NCBI GenBank assembly: GCA_017472105.1 | Contig: JAFUQY010000062.1 | Coordinates: forward strand, 1 to 7,094 | Origin: Clostridia bacterium | GTDB lineage: Bacteria > Bacillota_A > Clostridia > Oscillospirales > CAG-272 | Direction of reading: 5' to 3' | Length of the DNA stretch: 7,094 nucleotides | In this document: in pieces, positions 5,178 to 7,094 of the stretch | Layout: each line of letters opens with the position of its first letter | Position numbering within the stretch: the stretch's first letter is position 1 | Notes under the pieces: generated by a model | Databases searched by the model: none | Seen by the model: the letters and a program-made list of their open reading frames with translations, nothing else | Told to the model about the DNA's origin: nothing | Position numbers and translations under genes: made by a program

Positions 5178-6392
5178 TCAATCGATTTCCGGCGGATCTC
5201 CGAAATCGGGCACATCCAGCATGACGCCGCCCTGCTTTGCGGATGCATGCGCGACAAGTCCCGGTACGGTGAATCTCGCCGCCAGCCATGCGTTGACCTT
5301 CGGCAGTTTCCCGGACGCCATCGCGGAGCAGAAATCGTCGATCAGGAGCGCGTGGGAGCACATGTGTCCGCTGGTAATTCCCTTATAGGACTCCGGCAGA
5401 CGCGCGAGCTCTTCCTCCTGCACGGGCGAGGGATCGTTCCACTGCCATGCGTGGTTCGCGACCCTGTGCTTGAATTCCGCGCTGTTCTGCATGTCCGCCT
5501 TCGCAGCCGTCATTGCACGGGGATTGACCTCATCGCTCACGTCGGTCAGCTCAACGCCGCCGGGTGTCAGCTTGGTCAGAAGATGCTGGGCATTGGAGAA
5601 CTGGTATCCCGCTTTCGTTCCGTAGAAGGACGACACGGACGACGACGGTGCCTTGAATCCGATTCTCCGGCATTCGTTGACCCGTGCGGTGCCGCCGTTT
5701 GAGAGCTGCATCAGCGAAAATTCATCGGAAAACTCGTTGTCCCACGGATTCTCACCCGCACGGAACGGCGTATTCTCCTCCATATCGCGGTAACCGACAG
5801 CGGAAACCTTCGTCACATGCGCACCGGTCGCCCAGAGAAGCATCGCCGTGGAGTGCGTCGGATAAAAGAACGGCGGAACAGCGGATGCGGGACGGTCTTC
5901 CTGAAAATCCTTCGGGAAGTGGGAGAGGTCGTGGTAGTACTGGCTCTCGCCGTAGATGAATCTGCCGAAGGTGCCGCGCTCGTTCTCCTTTTTGCAGTAC
6001 ATCGCGCAGGGATAGTAGATGCACGTCTCGCCCATCATGTAGGTCAGCCCGGTTTTCTTCACCAGCTCCACAATCTCACCGCATTCCTCCACAGTGCTCG
6101 CCATGGGAACAGCGGAATAAACGTGCTTGCCCGCTGAGAGAGCCGCTTTCACGAACGGACCGTGCAGATGCCGCTGAACGAAAATCGCCACGGCGTGGAT
6201 ATCCTCCCGCGCGAGTGCTTCCTCAAACGAATCCACAATCGCACAGCCGAAGGTTTCCGCATAATTCTCCGCACGTTCACGGATTTTGTCGCACACATAA
6301 ACCTCGCCGACGGCAGGGTGCATCTGGAACAGCTTCACAAAGCTCTTCGCAAACTCACCGCAGCCGATGACGGCAATATTGAACTGTTTCAT
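5178..6392 (-). CDS. Gfo/Idh/MocA-family NAD(P)-dependent oxidoreductase, 404 aa
   Basis: A cytosolic Rossmann-fold protein. The N-terminus carries the dinucleotide-binding motif IAVIGCGEFA (6-15) with Gly10 and Gly12, followed by Asp35 at the end of the second strand (VYVCD). The segment where the family usually has an Lys in EKP reads SAVPMA (93-98), so Val95 replaces Lys. The C-terminal half carries MMGETCIYYP (119-128), GESQYYHDLSHF (148-159) and PTHSTAMLLWATG (178-190), which look like the substrate-binding sheet domain; His180 may be catalytic. The 404-residue length is normal. The gene starts within the stop codon of the phosphodiesterase gene (ATGA overlap, 6389-6392), with GGGAG (complement of 6400-6404) seven bases upstream. 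Family members oxidise or reduce sugars and polyols, and some (GH109) are NAD-dependent glycosidases; the substrate here is unknown. Confidence 0.85.
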   Translation of the reverse strand: MKQFNIAVIGCGEFAKSFVKLFQMHPAVGEVYVCDKIRERAENYAETFGCAIVDSFEEALAREDIHAVAIFVQRHLHGPFVKAALSAGKHVYSAVPMASTVEECGEIVELVKKTGLTYMMGETCIYYPCAMYCKKENERGTFGRFIYGESQYYHDLSHFPKDFQEDRPASAVPPFFYPTHSTAMLLWATGAHVTKVSAVGYRDMEENTPFRAGENPWDNEFSDEFSLMQLSNGGTARVNECRRIGFKAPSSSVSSFYGTKAGYQFSNAQHLLTKLTPGGVELTDVSDEVNPRAMTAAKADMQNSAEFKHRVANHAWQWNDPSPVQEEELARLPESYKGITSGHMCSHALLIDDFCSAMASGKLPKVNAWLAARFTVPGLVAHASAKQGGVMLDVPDFGDPPEID

Positions 6393-7094
6393 TTTACATC
6401 TCCCGGGTCAAACCCTTCAAAAATCGTCCACGCCCCGTGCGTTTTCATCAGCTTATAGTCTTCCGGTGTCCGCGCGGTCCACATGAATCTGTCAGCACGC
6501 CAGAACGCGGTACACAGCTTCACGGGAAGACAGCGCGGGTACTTGCAGTTGTACGCGATGAAATCCGGCCGTGCAATTACGTTGAGCGCCATCGCACCGA
6601 TGAGGAAATTCAGGGCGTTCTTTTTCTTTTCCCGGAACACATCCGTCGAGAGCATCCCGCGGTACACATCCGGGCGGTTTTTGCGGTACCATCCGATCAG
6701 CATGGGGTTGAACGACTCCACGCAGTACGGACCCTTGTATTCTCGGAGAATCGCGTCCGCCTTCGGGCAGAGGGAGGTGTCCGTGCTCTCACCCTTCAGC
6801 TCCACGAGAATCGGCACGCGTCCGTCAACGGCGTCAAGCACCTCGCAGAGCGTCGGGATTTTTTCGTCCGTAACGTTTCCGCCCGAGAGAAGCCGCATCG
6901 TTTCCAGCTCCGCTGAGGTTTTCCCGGAAAGCAGTCCCTCTTCACCCGTCATGCGGACGAGGGTATAGTCGTGGAACACGTACACTTCCCCGTCCGAGGA
7001 CAGCTGAACGTCCAGCTCGATGCCGTATCCCGCCTCTGCCGCAAGCCGGAACGCGGAGAGAGAGTTTTCCGGAACCGTCTCCGAATGCAGTCCC
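6389..7094 (-). CDS. Glycerophosphodiester phosphodiesterase family protein, 5' end cut off
   Basis: GDPD-family TIM-barrel hydrolase, which typically splits glycerophosphodiesters into glycerol-3-phosphate and an alcohol with a divalent metal. The frame is open to the window edge and 234 residues are visible. They begin GLHSETVPENSLSAF, followed by GYGIELDVQLSSDGEVYVFHD. In visible numbering the metal and catalytic residues are Glu26 and Asp28 (IELD), His41 (FHD), and Glu98 and Lys100 (VELKG). The first catalytic His-Arg of the family should lie just before the edge (HRGLH), and is not visible. A GTG at 6983-6985 falls inside the domain and is not the start. SFNP (about 127-130) is typical of later barrel strands. 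No transmembrane segment is evident. It is translationally coupled to the oxidoreductase gene. Substrate unknown; related family members include lipid-headgroup and teichoic-acid degrading enzymes. Confidence 0.85.
   Translation of the reverse strand, partial: GLHSETVPENSLSAFRLAAEAGYGIELDVQLSSDGEVYVFHDYTLVRMTGEEGLLSGKTSAELETMRLLSGGNVTDEKIPTLCEVLDAVDGRVPILVELKGESTDTSLCPKADAILREYKGPYCVESFNPMLIGWYRKNRPDVYRGMLSTDVFREKKKNALNFLIGAMALNVIARPDFIAYNCKYPRCLPVKLCTAFWRADRFMWTARTPEDYKLMKTHGAWTIFEGFDPGDVK

Noticed and set aside
4714..5388. 224-codon plus-strand open frame crossing the lipoprotein promoter
   Set aside because: It overlaps two well-supported minus-strand genes and the promoter between them, and its product shows no domain.
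6389..6985. Phosphodiesterase read as a complete 198-residue gene from an internal GTG
   Set aside because: The frame remains open upstream and encodes the PENS..AF and IELD motifs of the family, so the GTG is internal and the gene is truncated by the window edge.

Overview
The window looks like part of a carbohydrate-utilisation region from a low-to-mid GC Gram-positive anaerobe, most likely an uncultured gut or rumen Clostridia-type Bacillota. The reasons are strong AGGAGG-like ribosome binding sites, consensus housekeeping (sigma-A type) promoters, a lipoprotein-type sugar-binding protein with a long acidic linker, and a mix of glycoside hydrolases without signal peptides. This placement is an inference from gene style, not from a marker gene.

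Layout, left to right. (1) Minus-strand operon, 2115 down to 1: promoter, carbohydrate-esterase-like alpha/beta hydrolase (1311-2057), GH5 glycosidase (179-1273), then the N-terminus of a GH28 polygalacturonase-like protein cut by the window edge (1-174). (2) A divergent plus-strand gene with its own near-consensus promoter: a GH29 alpha-L-fucosidase (2222-3508), closed by a bidirectional terminator (3519-3553). (3) A minus-strand monocistronic-looking gene for an extracellular solute-binding lipoprotein (3565-5049). It is driven by a perfect TTGACA-N17-TATAAT promoter (5121-5149) surrounded by repeats that look like operator sites. (4) A minus-strand pair coupled by a 4-base overlap: a Gfo/Idh/MocA-family oxidoreductase (5178-6392) preceded by a glycerophosphodiester phosphodiesterase family gene whose start lies outside the window (6389-7094). 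There is no gene-free stretch over 300 bases; the longest gaps are 2058-2221 and 5050-5177, and both are filled with promoter and operator-like sequence.

How the genes may work together: the lipoprotein would capture an oligosaccharide for an ABC importer whose permeases are not in this window. The cytoplasmic esterase, GH5, GH28 and GH29 enzymes would then remove ester groups and cleave backbone, uronic acid and fucose linkages. That combination suits a decorated plant cell-wall glycan (pectin or fucosylated xyloglucan type), but the substrate is inferred. The oxidoreductase and phosphodiesterase form a separate translational unit whose substrate cannot be read from sequence.

I did not find a clearly new class of system (no CRISPR array, mobile element, phage, toxin or defence module). 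The most interesting points are the repeat-rich promoter of the orphan binding protein, the oxidoreductase that lacks the usual Lys of the EKP motif, its coupling to a phosphodiesterase, and a sharp codon-usage split between the two genes with the strongest promoters and the rest.
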